DNA of 64,000 nucleotides from Hydractinia echinata (taxonomy: Eukaryota; Cnidaria; Hydrozoa; Anthoathecata; Hydractiniidae). The translations under genes were made by a program, and so were the position numbers. Under the pieces are notes generated by a model that did not search any database, was not told the DNA's origin, and saw only the letters and a program-made list of their open reading frames with translations. This document shows, piece after piece, positions 1-13,800 of this stretch. Location of the stretch: positions 1,413,501 through 1,477,500 of the forward strand of contig JASGCC010000007.1 in assembly GCA_030067915.1 (NCBI GenBank). The letters run 5' to 3'. Positions within the stretch are counted from its first letter, which is position 1, and every line of letters begins with the position of its first letter.

Positions 1-589
1 ATAATGCCAACGAAGCACTGCATTTTGATTGGTGCATTATTGTGACGGTTTGAGACCATATATTATAATAAGATTATGGAGTGGTACGAGAGGTCAAGCC
101 TTGGCTGAACAATAAAAGAAAATGTACCAATAAATCAAACCTCTTAACTTAGCACAGAGTGTCAGAATAGCATCAATGTTTTAGACGGATGTCAAGTTTA
201 GTTAGTTGAGTCGTACTCTCGTGCATGTACCTTGCTTTATGGCTTTCAAAAACTTGAATGGTACTCGCAAATGTCCCAAAACTCCCTGTATTTCTTATTG
301 ATAACAGTAGGTATCAGTACCTTAAGAGAAGAGATTTTCGCGGCAAGATATTTCGCAAATTCACGAAATTCCGCGGTTTATTAATACGATTCGCCAAAAT
401 TTCTTCTCGTCATGTATAGGTCAGCTATTCACAAAAATTAGATCGTGAAGATCGCAGATAATAGGCAGGAATGTAAGAACCTTATTTTCCTGAATCATTT
501 TCACCAATTACAATCAGACTACTATTAGTCATTATTCTCTCTTCTCATTCGAAAAAATTTTTAAACACTTGATTCGCGAGTATGACCCC
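1..589. other. Left-edge non-coding stretch
   Basis: No open frame, splice-bounded exon or recognisable mobile element was found here. A short stretch near 335-400 is rich in TTCGCG/CGCGAA-like words, which recur around 37300-37375, 46750-47060 and 55850. These may be scraps of one dispersed repeat. Confidence 0.4.
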
Positions 590-1290
590 GTGGGATAGTA
601 CCAGGTGCGAATAAATGATCCTCCTTGATGACAGTAGGTACCAATGTGTGATCCTTCTTGATGGCAGTAGGTGCCAATGAATGATCTTTATTAATAATTG
701 TAGGTACCAATGTATGACCCTCCCTAGGATAGTAGTAAGTGTCAATAAATGATCCTCCTTGATGACAGTAGGTGCCAATGAATGATCCTTATTGATGGCA
801 ATAGGTACCAGTGTATGACACCCTTGTGATGGTAGTAGGTGCCAATGAATGATCCTTAGCTATTGATGGCAATAGGTGCCAAAAAATGCTCCTCCTTGAT
901 GGCAGTAGGTACCAATGTGTGATCCTTATTGATGGCAGTAGGTGACAATGAATGATCCTCATTGAAGGCAGTAGGTACCAATTTACGATCCTTATTGATG
1001 GCAGTAGGTACCAATTGATGATCCTTATTTAAGCAATAGGTGACGCTGCTTATTGATGGCAGTAGGTAGCACTTCTTATTGACGATAGTACGTACAAATC
1101 GATGATCCCTCTCGATGACATATGTAAACACACACGATCCTCATCGATTAGGTATCAATAGATGATCCTCATTGATAGCCGTAGGTACTTGTAGACGATC
1201 CTCAATAATAACAGAAGGTACCTGTTGACGATTTTCGTTGATAGGCACGAATAGGCGATCCTCGTTGAAACAATAAGGTACCAATGAGAA
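590..1290. repeat. Degenerate 33-bp minisatellite
   Basis: A tandem array of roughly twenty imperfect copies of a unit close to GATGATCCTTATTGATGG followed by CAGTAGGTACCAAT. The unit is 33 bp, a multiple of three. Minus-strand frames therefore stay open through it and give artefactual repeats of the type PTAIKEDH. Copies decay toward 1290. No coding evidence is seen. Confidence 0.85.
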
Positions 1291-1768
1291 CCATAACGCT
1301 TTCTGGGTAAATCACCATCATTTAAAAAAACGTAACTATAGCTATACAGTTTTGTTTTTAAATAGACTGACTTTTGTTACTGTTTTTTGAACCAAGGGAA
1401 AGTAAGTGAGAGTTATTGTCGTATTATCTTTGTCTTCGTCATGTGCTTCTTCTACATTCGACTCGCTGTCAGCAACAAGTCCATAGACCATAACATCCTG
1501 AACGTCAGCAATGGCAACAAAAACAAGGAAGACCCGTGTCTTGAATATTATTTCCGAGGTCAAAGCGGAATATATATTTTAATTGTTTTTTTTGTTTGTT
1601 TCGTTTTTCGTTTATATTTGTAATAACCTCTCATAAGTTGGAATAAACTTTATGACAAATAGTTGAATATACGCAATTGGCTTTTTTGATACTTCATCAC
1701 ATTTTTGACACATGCGTACTTTGCAAAACACGTCTGATAATTTACAGAATCACCGTTATAACGTTTAG

Positions 1769-1775
1769 TATAAAT
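1769..1775 (+). promoter_or_regulatory. TATA-like box upstream of the proposed first ABCB exon
   Basis: TATAAAT lies 33-39 bp before the ATG at 1808. If used, it would give a very short leader. An AG sits immediately before that ATG (1806-1807), so a trans-splice acceptor is an alternative, since spliced leaders are known in hydrozoans. Both readings are inference. Confidence 0.25.
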
Positions 1776-1807
1776 GAGGAATCAACAACTCAATTATCAT
1801 TTAAAAG

Positions 1808-1820
1808 ATGACGATGAAAG
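1808..1820 (+). CDS. ABCB1-like: ABCB exon 1 (proposed start)
   Basis: Thirteen bases, ATG ACG ATG AAA G, followed by GTAAGC. The phase-1 end matches exon 2. This start is chosen because exons 1, 2 and the 20 bases upstream of ATG 7939 form one open frame of 29 extra codons with consensus splice sites. The exon could instead be 5' untranslated or belong to an alternative transcript. Confidence 0.45.
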
Positions 1821-4800
1821 GTAAGCTGGGCCTATTTTTTGAAAACTTGTCATGCTAGATTCTGTGTTATTAACCTTTCTAATCATTGTAATAATGATCG
1901 AGTCAGATTTGAAAATTTATATCAATCTCAAATTGCCTTACAACTCACATTAAAATTTCCCCAAGAACCCGACGCAGCTTGAAAAATCACGCCTTTGATT
2001 ATGATTTTTATTCGAGAGATTTAATGCGATACTGTAGCTGTAGAAAAATTAGCAAAATTCAAGTCTTAAAGAAGATTTAATTTTTAGTTTAGTTTGTGAA
2101 AAACGAACTGTGCTTGGTGTGAAAATATGACATATTCACCCAACCTCGTTCCCAGGGCATTTTGCCTTGTTGATGAAGTTGAGTTGGCCACTCCGTAATA
2201 ACGGCTCAGGGGCCACAAGACCCTGGGGACGAGGTTGATATTCACCTATTTGTTCTAAAATGTTTTTGTTTTGTTTTTTACGTGAGAGGAAATCACATTT
2301 CTATTATTATTATCAGCATGCTTTCTTGTTTGCCTAATTTTTTAGAAAACAGTGCATTTTTAATTTTAGTCCATTTTTGGCCTTAAAAGTATCAAGTTGA
2401 CGAAAAAACAAGAATTTGTCTTCACTATCATTTTCAGCATGCCTCTTTTGTTTGCTATATAAAACTTTGCTGAAAACGGAAACGAGCCAAATTAGTAAGT
2501 CAAATCCGGGAAACCATCACTGAACTGATTTTTCTGCGATTCCGTGATACCTACGTTAGCATCTTAAGTTGTTCTCACCCTCTCGTCCACATGGATTTTT
2601 GCCTTTTTTCCATATCAAAAAGGCAAAAATCCCTGAGGGTGAAAGTTGTCTATTGGAACGCAATGTTATTTTGTTATGATGGTTATTTCATTAATTTGTC
2701 ATTTCGTTTAGAGAAAAATTATTATTCAGTGGATTTTATCCTAGTATCGACAATATAGTATTGAAGCCAGCGTAAGTAATACATTTCTTTTTCAGTTTTC
2801 TTGAACTAAAAATTCATACCCTGCGCAAATAAAACATCCAAAATTGGAAGCTCAATTACCACCGAACACCTTTTTTACATCATGTTCGCGTTTCCGTGCT
2901 GCAAAACCTTGATCTAAATAGTTACTTTAAGAGTACTCTGACGTTGTAGCAACGTCATTCCCATGTCTCGCGTGCTTTGAGGATGTTACGACGTTGTTCG
3001 CACGTCTTCGCAACGTTGCAAGCAAGGTGCGAAATTAACGTTGTAACAACGTCGCAAAACAACATTGTCGCGATTCTAATTCACAACATGGATGCCTAGT
3101 ATTTCACAGTTACATTTAACAATACTTGAGAATGACAAAGAAACATCTCTCAGGTAATCTGGGTGTTACGCTAAAAGGGGGATTTCTTGAGTCTACGCGC
3201 TTTCCCCATGTATCTGTTTAAAATCAGCAGAGCTTTGAAGCTACTCTTACGGACAATGTTTCTTAATGAGCTTTATATTTTTGTAAAACAGCTAAAGTGT
3301 ATACCCGGTGCGCAACGCCGGATCTACCAAGCTTATATTTATGATGTTGACATTTGATATGCGCACAGACTAATCTAATAAACAAAAATATCTGGCCGGA
3401 ACTGGTGCATTTTAAATTTTAATTGCTTATTTAACTAAGAAGCAAAGTACGTAATTTAAAAGAGTAATTATCAATGACTAATCGGTGGCCTGTGGATAAA
3501 CCACACGTTCGCCAGTCCTTTATTTTCAGCATTTTGTGTATTTCGTTACTGCGGTAACCATTTTGCGTGACAGACAGACGTATAATATAGTTCCTCACCA
3601 TGTCCTCACAAGAAGCTCGAATGTGGATATAAAAAAGGTTTTAGATGTAAAATAAATACGCGCATGGTTCTGTTTGATATGATTGTAGCTAAGAATAGTT
3701 CAAAGGTTCGTTTCCATTCGACTGCATTTTCCGTTATAGCGCAAAGCTCACGAGTTTTGTGTTAGCGCGTATGCAGTTAGATAAAATCTCTAATTTTGTC
3801 AATGGGCGCACGAACGTTAACAAAACTCGTGAAATTTTTGCGCTGCAATGGAAAATGCGGTCGAATGGAAACGAGCATTTAGTTTTATCCCGTTGGTTCT
3901 TATAAAAAAAGTCGCTCTAAGTCGATATCCTCCCTGATTGGCGTTATTTATAGAATCATCGTCAAATTAACATTAGAGGTACCAGTGGCCTTTTTTACTT
4001 CGCGGAATCACCATCGGATAGACGAACTAACCGCGTTGCCAAAAAAAGTCGAGTAAAAATATTGTGACACGTCATGAAAACACTAAATTCTAGAAGTTTT
4101 CCTTCTATTCGGTTGTTTCTTCTTCTTTTTTAGGAGATTTGCATTCAGAAGACCGAGCACTTATCAGCTTCTCAACAAAAATCTCAGGTAAGAATAAAAC
4201 TTCGAACAAATAATTAATTGATAAAAGTGCTATATAATATTATACCACCCACTTACCACCTGCTCAGTATTTAAAAACCGGGGAAAATATTTTATAAAGA
4301 AGAAGGGTCAAAATTTAAAAATTGTAACCAATAGCAGTTAATAACACCGTTTCTATCTAAGTAACGCGCACTTAGTTAGATCAAATTCTTGAAATATACT
4401 AATTTTTGCTGACGTCAGCTTGCCTCATTATCCCAATCTTTTGAACCTTGATGGGCTGTTTTAGTTATTCCATAACGTAAACATCGCAGAAACTGCGACT
4501 AGCGCATGCTCAACGGTAATTACCCGGCCTGCAATTCTGCCAAATCAGAGCTTTCGCAGCCTAACTGCGGTTAAGCGCTGCTGGCCTGGCGATAATGTTT
4601 TCTTATTTCAAGAAGTAACCAAAGCATCCATTTTCTTAAATATTAATTTCAGGGTTATATGTTTAAATGTGGATCTGTATATCATATGATATATAGATTC
4701 ACCTTTAAACATAGAACACGAGTAGTTAGAATTCACCGGTGCATATCGCTGTTTCTACCCCAGCATATGGTTTGCTAAAAATTCGTCCTGTTCGAGCAAA

Positions 4801-7800
4801 TCAAGTCTATTTCCCCCATTCTTCTACATTCGCGCCTCATATTAATTTATTTGTTCAAACGGCCTTCACTGGACACCAGTCGTTGTGTATTTTCTTCAAA
4901 AATATAAGTTAAAATCAGTTTGGAACACGTTCCCCGAAATCTGCGTTTTTGAACCTCCGGCCCCGTGCAGAAGTTCCGTTGAGGCAAGATCGCCGTGCAT
5001 AGAAGACATTATGAAAATAAACGACCATTAACTGTGACATGCATATACCACTGTACCACTAAGTAGTTTATTTTTTCACATGTAATAATTATGAGAAATT
5101 ATCTTTATTTTATCTTCTTGCATGGCTAGTAAACCATGCAATTACCTTCAGAAGCTAATTGCATCTCATCAAGATGCAGTTAGCTTTTACTGTTGTTGTC
5201 ATGTCAGGATGGTGCTAGATATTTTTTTTCTATATATAAATCTTCAAAAGGAGTGTAAATGGACGTATATTTAGAAAAAATAGTAACGCCCATAGGCTGA
5301 AAGAGCGTTAAAAATATAAAGCTTGCAAAAATGGTTACTTAATAGAGATTTATTGAAATTTTTTTTTAAATAAACCTTGTGTTCATTAAATCTCTTTTAC
5401 ATCAGATACTGTCGAGATGTAAAAATACTAAAAATTCCTGGGCACAAGGATAGGACTTGCTAGTTATGCTGTTCATTGATAGAGTTTGTGATAATATAAT
5501 TAACTAGTCGGTTGCCTGTGGAAAAATCCACGGGTTCGCCCGTCCTTTTTACACTACATTGCGTGCGTGGCGTACTTGTGGTACCATTTTGCGTGACAGA
5601 CAGACGTATATACGGGTATTATAATATAGACTAGCCGTTAACCCGTGGAAAAATCCACGGGATCGCCGTCCTTTATATATCGAATTTCGTGTTTCCGTAA
5701 CAGACAGACAAACAGACGCACGAACAGACAGACGGAATACGGCTATTATTAAAGAGACTAGTCGTTAACCCGTGGAAAAATCCACGGAGTCGCCCGTCCT
5801 TTATATATCGCATTTCGTGTTTCCGTAACAAAAAGACATACAGACGCACGAACAGACAGACGGAATACGGCTATTATTAAAGAGACTAGTCGTCAACCCG
5901 TGGAAAAATCCACAGGGTCACCCGTCCTTTAGCATTTCGTGTTTCCGTAACACGACATTTTTCTCGCGCACAAAGAGACAGACGGCATAGGGCTATTATA
6001 AAAGAGATTTAAAATTTTGCAATGATTAATTTTCATCTTTTATAGCTTGGTTTCTATTAAACCCTGTATTTGTGCAAATGTAGAAATAAAAAATATTCTC
6101 TACAACATTTGTTGTGGAACATCTCTTGTGTCGTTTTGTTGTACAACAAATGTGTTTTCATTAAGGTAGTAACAGTGACCGTTGTACAACATTTGACCAC
6201 GAATTTTTATCTTAATGAAACCGACATTTATAGTAATTCTTTTTTTGTGTGTGCAATCACTAATCTCATCAATCAAAGTACATAATATTGTTTTACGAAA
6301 TCTTTTGTAAATGTCAACACGTTTTTAAGTAACTATCATACAATCTCGTTCCCAGGGCTTCTTTTTCGCTTTCTGGATATTTGACTGCGTGAAAGAAGTA
6401 GTACTCCTTTTGCGTCAGCACGCATATCCAGAAAGCGAAAAAGAAGCTCTGGGAACAAGATTAACTATCATGTTTTCTCACATAGTTAAGAATAAGAATT
6501 AAGAACTTACAACCCCAGACATAAGATAGTGAAAGGAGGCTACAATTAATTAAGAACGTACAGATTGTTCCCTGTGATGCGGACATTGTGGCAAGTACAA
6601 CTGGAGCATTTTTGACGCTGTTAAATTATCTTACTCACCTGCCAAAGTAAAACTTTTGCAGCGCCATTTTGGAAAATAGCCGAAAAACCGTCATTCCCAC
6701 AAATATTATGTCCAGGGTTGATAATAAATTGGGATAATATGATGTTAATTACCTACGACTATTTCCAACTTCCATCTCGTTTATTACATAAGAAATGTCA
6801 GGTGAAATATCAAAGGGTAAAAAATAGTAAACTGACAAGAGAAAACGCTGTTTAACAAGTTCAACTTTTCCCCATGTATGGTGAGAAACCAGGAAGCTTT
6901 TCCTTGAAATTTGCATGTTTTCTATGCGCCAGTTGTACAAAACGCGCCGTTTGACTATCTTAAACGTTTGGTCGCGTGATGCTTAATGTTTGGTCGTAAA
7001 CATTTAAAAATAAAAATGACCTGGCATGCGGAAGAAAAGCTGAAAATTTAGTTTCTTACCAACCTCGTTCCCAGGTTCTCTTGCCATTTTTTACAATAGG
7101 ACGACTTAGCTTTTTTTACCAATCTAAAAAAAGGAAGAGGCCCAAAGCTGGTTTCTTCTATGTTTTCGATCTATCCTCTAACTTGTTTTGAAGGCTATGT
7201 GTCATCTGAAATTGCAGCATTTTTGAACTCACTTATCAATTTTGAGTCCAAGAATAATGTATTCCGGAAGAGGTGAGCTACAACTCAAAATATTTTGGGA
7301 AAGAGGGAAAAATTTTAAAGATGCAATTACAAGTAATTGAGAACGCCGTTTTTATCTAAGTAACACGCACACAAAATCCGTCAAAGTTCCGGCCCCTTAA
7401 GCTGGTACAGTCCTCGGCTAATACTTTGACCTGATTTTGAGTTAAGAGTTCGTATTGTCGATTTGTCAAAATAGGATTTGCTTAATAAAATTATAATTGG
7501 GAAAACAAAAGATTTAATAAGATAAAAACTTTTTTTGAAGTAAATTGCATCCAGCCTAAGCCTAAGATTTTTAAATATAAAATAAAAATAAATTGAAGAA
7601 GTCTCAAGAAGCCTCAACAAGTAAGAACAGTCAGTAACCACAGATTTATTGCCTCTGATATAAAAAAACTTGTATTTTTATATATATGCACTGTTTTTTT
7701 AATTAATTATTTCACAAAGTAATCAAATTTAAACGACCATATAATGCAATCTCCATGGAAGACAATTCGCGTCTAATTTCATTGTTTTTAATAATGAATC

Positions 7801-10800
7801 TTTTTTTTATATGGTACGAACAAAATGACATGAACGTTGGTATATTTTATAATTACTATCTAAGCGTTAAGGTTCAACAGACAAGAAAAAACGTTACTGA
7901 ACTGTAAATTTTAAACAGAGCGCAAACCAAACATTATAATGTCCGACGTCGGACACGTCAATAAGACGTATCATGACGACAATTTAAACGACGATGACGA
8001 CGTGCAGAAAGTGGATACCCAACAACACTCTGATGAAAATGGAAATGTTAACGGAGGTGTGGAACTTCCTGAGATTAAAATCATCCCTGGTGATGAAACA
8101 CCAAGGGAAAGTACAAAACAAAATGGATATAGGTATTGAACTTATTTTCTATGTCTTGTTGACATGAAATCATTTTGAGAATGAATTTCAAGTATATTCT
8201 TACTACAAAGAATTTGCTATTTAATTTTTACATATCAAATATTGTTTTCTGCAATTTGCTTTTCCAAGCTTATTTGTCTCTTTTCTGAAGAAGTAAGTTT
8301 TATATTTCGCATGAGCAAAACGTTCAGGGCCAAGCTCTCCCCTCCGAACCCCTTATTTACTTTGTTTCTAACCTTCGGCATACAATCTTAGATTAAACTA
8401 AGGCATGCCTTTCGAGCTAAAATCTTACCCTCATCTTACCTTCAACCTCGTCCACAGGGTTTTTCTTTTCTTTCTGACAATCTCGGACAGTGAGATTTTT
8501 GGGGAAAAAAAAAACAGCCCTGGGGACAAGATCTATCTTAGCTTGTCAGCCATTGTGCTGCAAGTATCTACTTAGCTTTATATGTCACGTTGTTTACGTA
8601 ACTTAAGACTCGCTTATCAAAAACCGTGATAATTAAAGCAGCACCATTTTAAACGACATTCCTGTACCTAATTTTATTACGATCAAAGTGGAATTAAAAT
8701 GTTAAAACTTGTAATTTGATATTAAACACAGTTAAGTGAAAGGGATTAAGAAAGGTAATTTGATTGGTGCCATTTCATAAAAGTAATTAGTTGCAAGTCT
8801 CATAATGTCGCGGTTACTGTAACATGCTTTATTCTTATTCCACTAATGTGTATACGCAAACGAATTTAGCTATCTTTACATGTGTTTTACCCTTGATATA
8901 TATTCTTCACTAATAAATACGCAACATCTTTATAACATCCGCTCTCCACCGTTAACGTTCACAGTTATACGAATTGAGCTTTTACCGCCAAAACAAGAGT
9001 AAGCATTTTCGGGGTTTTTTGATTTCGTGGATCTGCATTAAACAATTTATGGTAAAACAACTCAACCTCACATACACAACTCTTCTTCCTAACCTTTCCA
9101 TATTCTGATCAGATGCCGCCGTTTGATAAGCCTGACATAATGTTTCATAAATTACAGGTTAGGCGTCCTGTTTTATTTTTGAGCGCTAATTCAGAATGGG
9201 CGCTAATTCAGAATGGGCGCTTATCGTAAACATATGTGAGTGTATTTGACAAACAATAACAACTAAACTCTTTCAATCTTCACCTTTTACATCCTCAATA
9301 AATTCCAGTATAGCTTCGACAAGGTTATTGTAACCAAATGGTTCAACAGTGAATTGGTCATTATCTGACTCTCACAAAATGTCAAATTGTGACTTAGCTA
9401 AGGACTTAGAATTCCGCTTATTTCAGCACTGGATCGATAATTTACTGGATGTGTTTCTGGAAACTGTTGAAAACTGACTTTGTTGTTTGTACCATGTAAT
9501 TATACGCCTTGGGGGGAAGTTTAGTCAAAATTTAGTCTTGACACATAGTTTAAGTTACACTTGAATGGTGGGCATGGGAATCAAATTTAAATGGTTATAT
9601 TTTAATCTATTTTACAGACCTGGTCACGAGAGCCATTCAATCGTAGGCCTTCTCCCTGATGTACATTCGTTTAATCATGTTATTTTTCCCATGCTGCTTC
9701 TCTTTGCTGTCAATTTGGAGCTCTCCAACGACGAGATAAAAAAGGGAAAAATCATTTTGTTTCGCTGTTACGATAAGAAAAAGAGACGTAATGTTGGAGA
9801 CTATTATGTAAAAATAATTTTTTATTTATATGGCAGCGAAAATTAATTTATTCGGGTACTTCAAGAGGTGGTTGTCATATTCAATGTTAAGGAATATATT
9901 GATATTGGGGGTGTATTGTTGTTGAAAAAAGGACTAGAAATTTAGCTTTAGGGGACATTCAATAATGACGTAACACCCAAATTCGCCATTTTTAACACCC
10001 CCTCCCCTCCCAACCCTTGTAACGCGTCGTAACAAATCTAGTACCACCGCCCACTCCCCCTTGTTACGCATTATTTCGCATCTTAAACCTGATCTATTCA
10101 TTTCCTGTATTACCAAAAACCTTCATGTAACAGATAATCAGGTCAACTAGTCCTCTAATACGAGAAAAAGATAAAACACAGCCATTCATTAAGCACACAA
10201 GATGACATTTTTGGTACTTTTGCGTAAGTCCAGAGGCAAGAAACCAAAATAAAAATGTAGATCATGCACTAAAATAACTCAAAATATGCGTAATACATAA
10301 GGTCCTTATCTAACTTGACACTATTTCAAGGGTGGTGTGGTTTATATATAAAGGTTTGTATAAAAATAAAGTCTGATAAAGTATGGGAATGTATTTTGAA
10401 AACAATTATAAAATACACATAATACAAATCCAAGTTTTTTACCACATATTTGTTTTAGGCTTCGCCGAATTATTTTGATTTGAGAGGATCTTTCAAGTAA
10501 TTTTTTTATGATATCTTCAATGGTCAAAAAATCGTTTTCAATGACATATACCTCTCGGTCTAATGAAAGGTTTAAAAGTTATCATGAAAAAGGGGGGAAT
10601 CCGAACCTTTATTTACCAATGAAGCCAAAAAGCCCCTGGGGACGAGGTTTTGCTAGCACAAACGACGCATTTTATATATTGTGATAAAAATAGATTTATT
10701 GTCGTTGATTACTTATTCGTGTTATTCGTGTTACGTATGCACGTGTTTTGAAACTTCACCACAGAGAGTTTTTTATCCACCCCTCAAAATGTTTTCACGA

Positions 10801-13800
10801 ACGCACACGTGTTAACGCGAAAATTAAAATTCAAAACAAAAGTTGAAGTAAAACATTATAACAGATAAAATTAAGCCGAATTTTTTAAAAGTAAAGAAAT
10901 AAAAATACAAAAAGCAAAATAATAGTTAAATTAAATTGAAATAAAAAATAAAAAATGGAATAAAAAAAAGTTAATATATAATTATAAACTGAAAACGCAA
11001 TTTTTTTATGTGGCAGTTCTCGGTCACCACCCAGGTTTCTAAAAAAAATTGGTGACGTAATATGTGAACGGTCCCTTGTTAGAACACAACACAAAAAAAA
11101 TCAAATGCTCTTTAGGTGGCATCAGTTGCAGGGTCTTACTCAAGGACCATTGTGTGGTCGGGAATAAGTAGCGCGGGAAACGAAAACGAAAGCGTGGCAG
11201 AGCAGCCGCAATACTTTCCTGGCTATCTAGCTTCACTAAAATTTGTTCCACAACAAATCGATAAAACACAAAGAGTTAATAGGAGAAAACAACTGGAACT
11301 AAGAGAGATGAAGAACAAAACAAAGTTGTAGCTATAACCACCAGCTGTTTCACAACAATATGGAAAACAAAGAAATCTCTAATTAGCCAAAATCTCTAGA
11401 ATGTATATATAGCTACAAATTGAATGCAGCATAATAAATAAATAATATTTGCCATTTGCTAGATAGCCATATATTCTAGCTAGCTAGATACATACATGCC
11501 TGAAAGAAAGATCAAAATGTAAGTTGAATTAATGGATGTGTGTGCTGCATTTTTTTTGGTGGTTGTTATTAATAAAATTTTATTTTTATATAGCAGCTAG
11601 CTAGCTAGCTATATTATTTTATTTAAGGCTGAAGGTGCTGTTTTCTTTTCTTTTTATTATAGACCTTTTTATAAGAGGATGCTTCCATGCTGAAATTGAT
11701 ACAATCTGATCATCTGATCCCCCCAGGTTATTCCCAAAATTTTATTCCAGATTAACAGGCCTAGCTAACTATATATGATTGAGTTTTATTTGGAGATTTT
11801 TTTTTTAAACACAACCTTTTTCCTTGAGGAGAAATAAACAAGTACACTACACTTTTTGCACAAAATGATTGTTTTTTATATACAAACCCGGGTTTGTATA
11901 TAAACACATATAAACACTTCTTGCGGTAAACACTTCTTAGGAGAAAGGGTTTTTGATGATGTCATAACTTGTTGATTTTAAAACAATATCAATATTGGGC
12001 TTGGGTAAACCCTATCTACACTAACACAGGATAAGTTGTTAGTTATTTTATCTGTTGTCAAGCTATTGACCCCAAAATTAAAAGTGCTGAAATAGCCTCC
12101 CTCCTCTCGCAAAAGTGATGAGGGAGATCAAGTGTTTGTTAGTTCATTGGAGGATAATTAGGGTAAAACAATTTTGGATGACATTGTCCAGTCAAAAATG
12201 ACGTCATAATATTTACAAACCTGAAAACAGGCCAAAACGTTGAAACAAAAACTTTTGAGAAATGAGAGAAACTGTTTCAAACATTTTAGATACTTAAAAT
12301 TAGTTGATAAAAACATAGAAAGGCTAAAATAAGACCTCGGTAGTGTTGCTAAGGATATCTCAATTTTTCGGCCAATTTTTTTCCAATCGCCTGTTAACCA
12401 ATGAGTCATTACGACAAAAGAAGTGATGTCACATCAAAATCTTGATGCAGTCTTTCTAATTGAAATTATGTTATTTTGCCTGCTTGTTTTGTCAATATGT
12501 CAGCATACACTCAACAATTGACAAGTGCCAACAAGAATTAGAAAGCTGGAATGGGGCAAATGTTGTTACTGTCTATGGTTTATATATAAACCCAATAAGT
12601 CAAAAAATGTTGATGAACACTTGCCTGTCATGAAAGTTATCATTAAAATGATTGTAAAAGTTATGTAATTCTTTAAAAAAATTAAGAAGGGCTATGTAGA
12701 TTTGGCTTTTTCTTTTTTTGAATTTTTGTGAAAGTTTTTGCCTGTAAAGTAACCAACTAATATTGCTTGATTTACTTATATACCTTTTATCTCTGTTAGT
12801 TTTTTTTTATTTTCGGTATACTCTAGCTACTATTATTGCTTTAATTAGACCATCTGAAGATAGTGATGAAGAAGAAGATGAAGGAGATGATGTAGATGAG
12901 AATGAAGAAAATAAAGGCACAAAGAAAATTAAGAAAGGAAAGCGAGGAAAAAAACGAAAATATGACAAAGCAGTGTCTCTTACACAACTAGTAAGTTAGA
13001 ATCTTGCCCTGTAACTTGTTTAAATGGTTTTAATAAAATAACTATGTCACTTTGTAGCAATTAAGCAAAATGTAATGCCTTCAAATTGCATGTATACTAT
13101 CAATGAATTTTTATTTACTTATTTTACCAACTAATTTTGAAAAAATCAATAAAAGACTTGATCTGTTTTCCTGACCAAATGACAAAAAAATCTAATTGTT
13201 TACATTTACACAGTTTTAGGACTACAACACGTTTGTGTTGCATGGCTTCATCATCATCATCATTCATCATTCTCGGCTTAACGTCCATTTTCCATGCTAG
13301 CATGGGTTGGACGGGGTATATTAATGACCCTCTTCCAATCTGATCTAGACTGTGTTAGATCTAAACTCAACTTCCTCTGTATCAAGTCTGTCCTTATAAC
13401 CTCCTGCCAAGTCTTTCTTGGTCTGCCTCTGGGCTTTGCCCCAGGAACTATCAAGTCTCTACACTTTCTTACCCAATTATCCTCCTTCCCAGGATATATA
13501 TATTTTAAGTGCAAAGTAAGACTGTGAAGTAGTATTGATTTATATTTTATGTGGTTAGCCTCACTAATTTGAGGGATAAATATATACCCTGTCAATTGTT
13601 TCAAGGAGGAACCACAAAAGTAGTTCCTGTTTGAGCTGTAGATATCTATAATTCGATTTTCCCCATTTTCGGATAAAATCCAAATCGAATTAATCGTGTG
13701 TTCAAAATTTACAGAATGATTCCCCTGGATGAAACAAAGTTGTGTTGTAAGTTTCCTTGAATTTCAAGCGCTTGCGTAAATATTGATTGAACCTCAAACA

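Larger units (their letters stand above)
4188..7918 (+). other. ABCB intron 2, remaining sequence
   Basis: Apart from the hairpin array and the inverted-repeat element described separately, this intron holds AT-rich sequence with no supported exon. A TGCTGACGTCAGC palindrome lies at 4407-4419. Two diverged copies of a CTATCTAAGTAAC-containing block lie near 4350 and 7350, probably a dispersed repeat. Confidence 0.5.
8133..12848 (+). other. ABCB intron 3, remaining sequence
   Basis: Mostly AT-rich with no supported exon apart from the separate entries. A self-complementary TATACAAACCCGGGTTTGTATA lies near 11880 and AGCTAGCTAGCTAGC near 11598. A TTTAG-bounded open stretch at 11116-11331 is listed separately. 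Confidence 0.4.

Noticed and set aside
545..1131. Minus-strand frames repeating PTAIKEDH-like peptides
   Set aside because: They arise from a 33-bp tandem repeat whose length is a multiple of three. There is no start context, splice structure or non-repeat coding.
9610..9790. Exon-like open stretch after TTTTACAG reading PGHESHSIVGLL
   Set aside because: The entry phase would fit exon 3, but no donor restores the phase needed by exon 4, and no ABCB or other family resemblance is seen.
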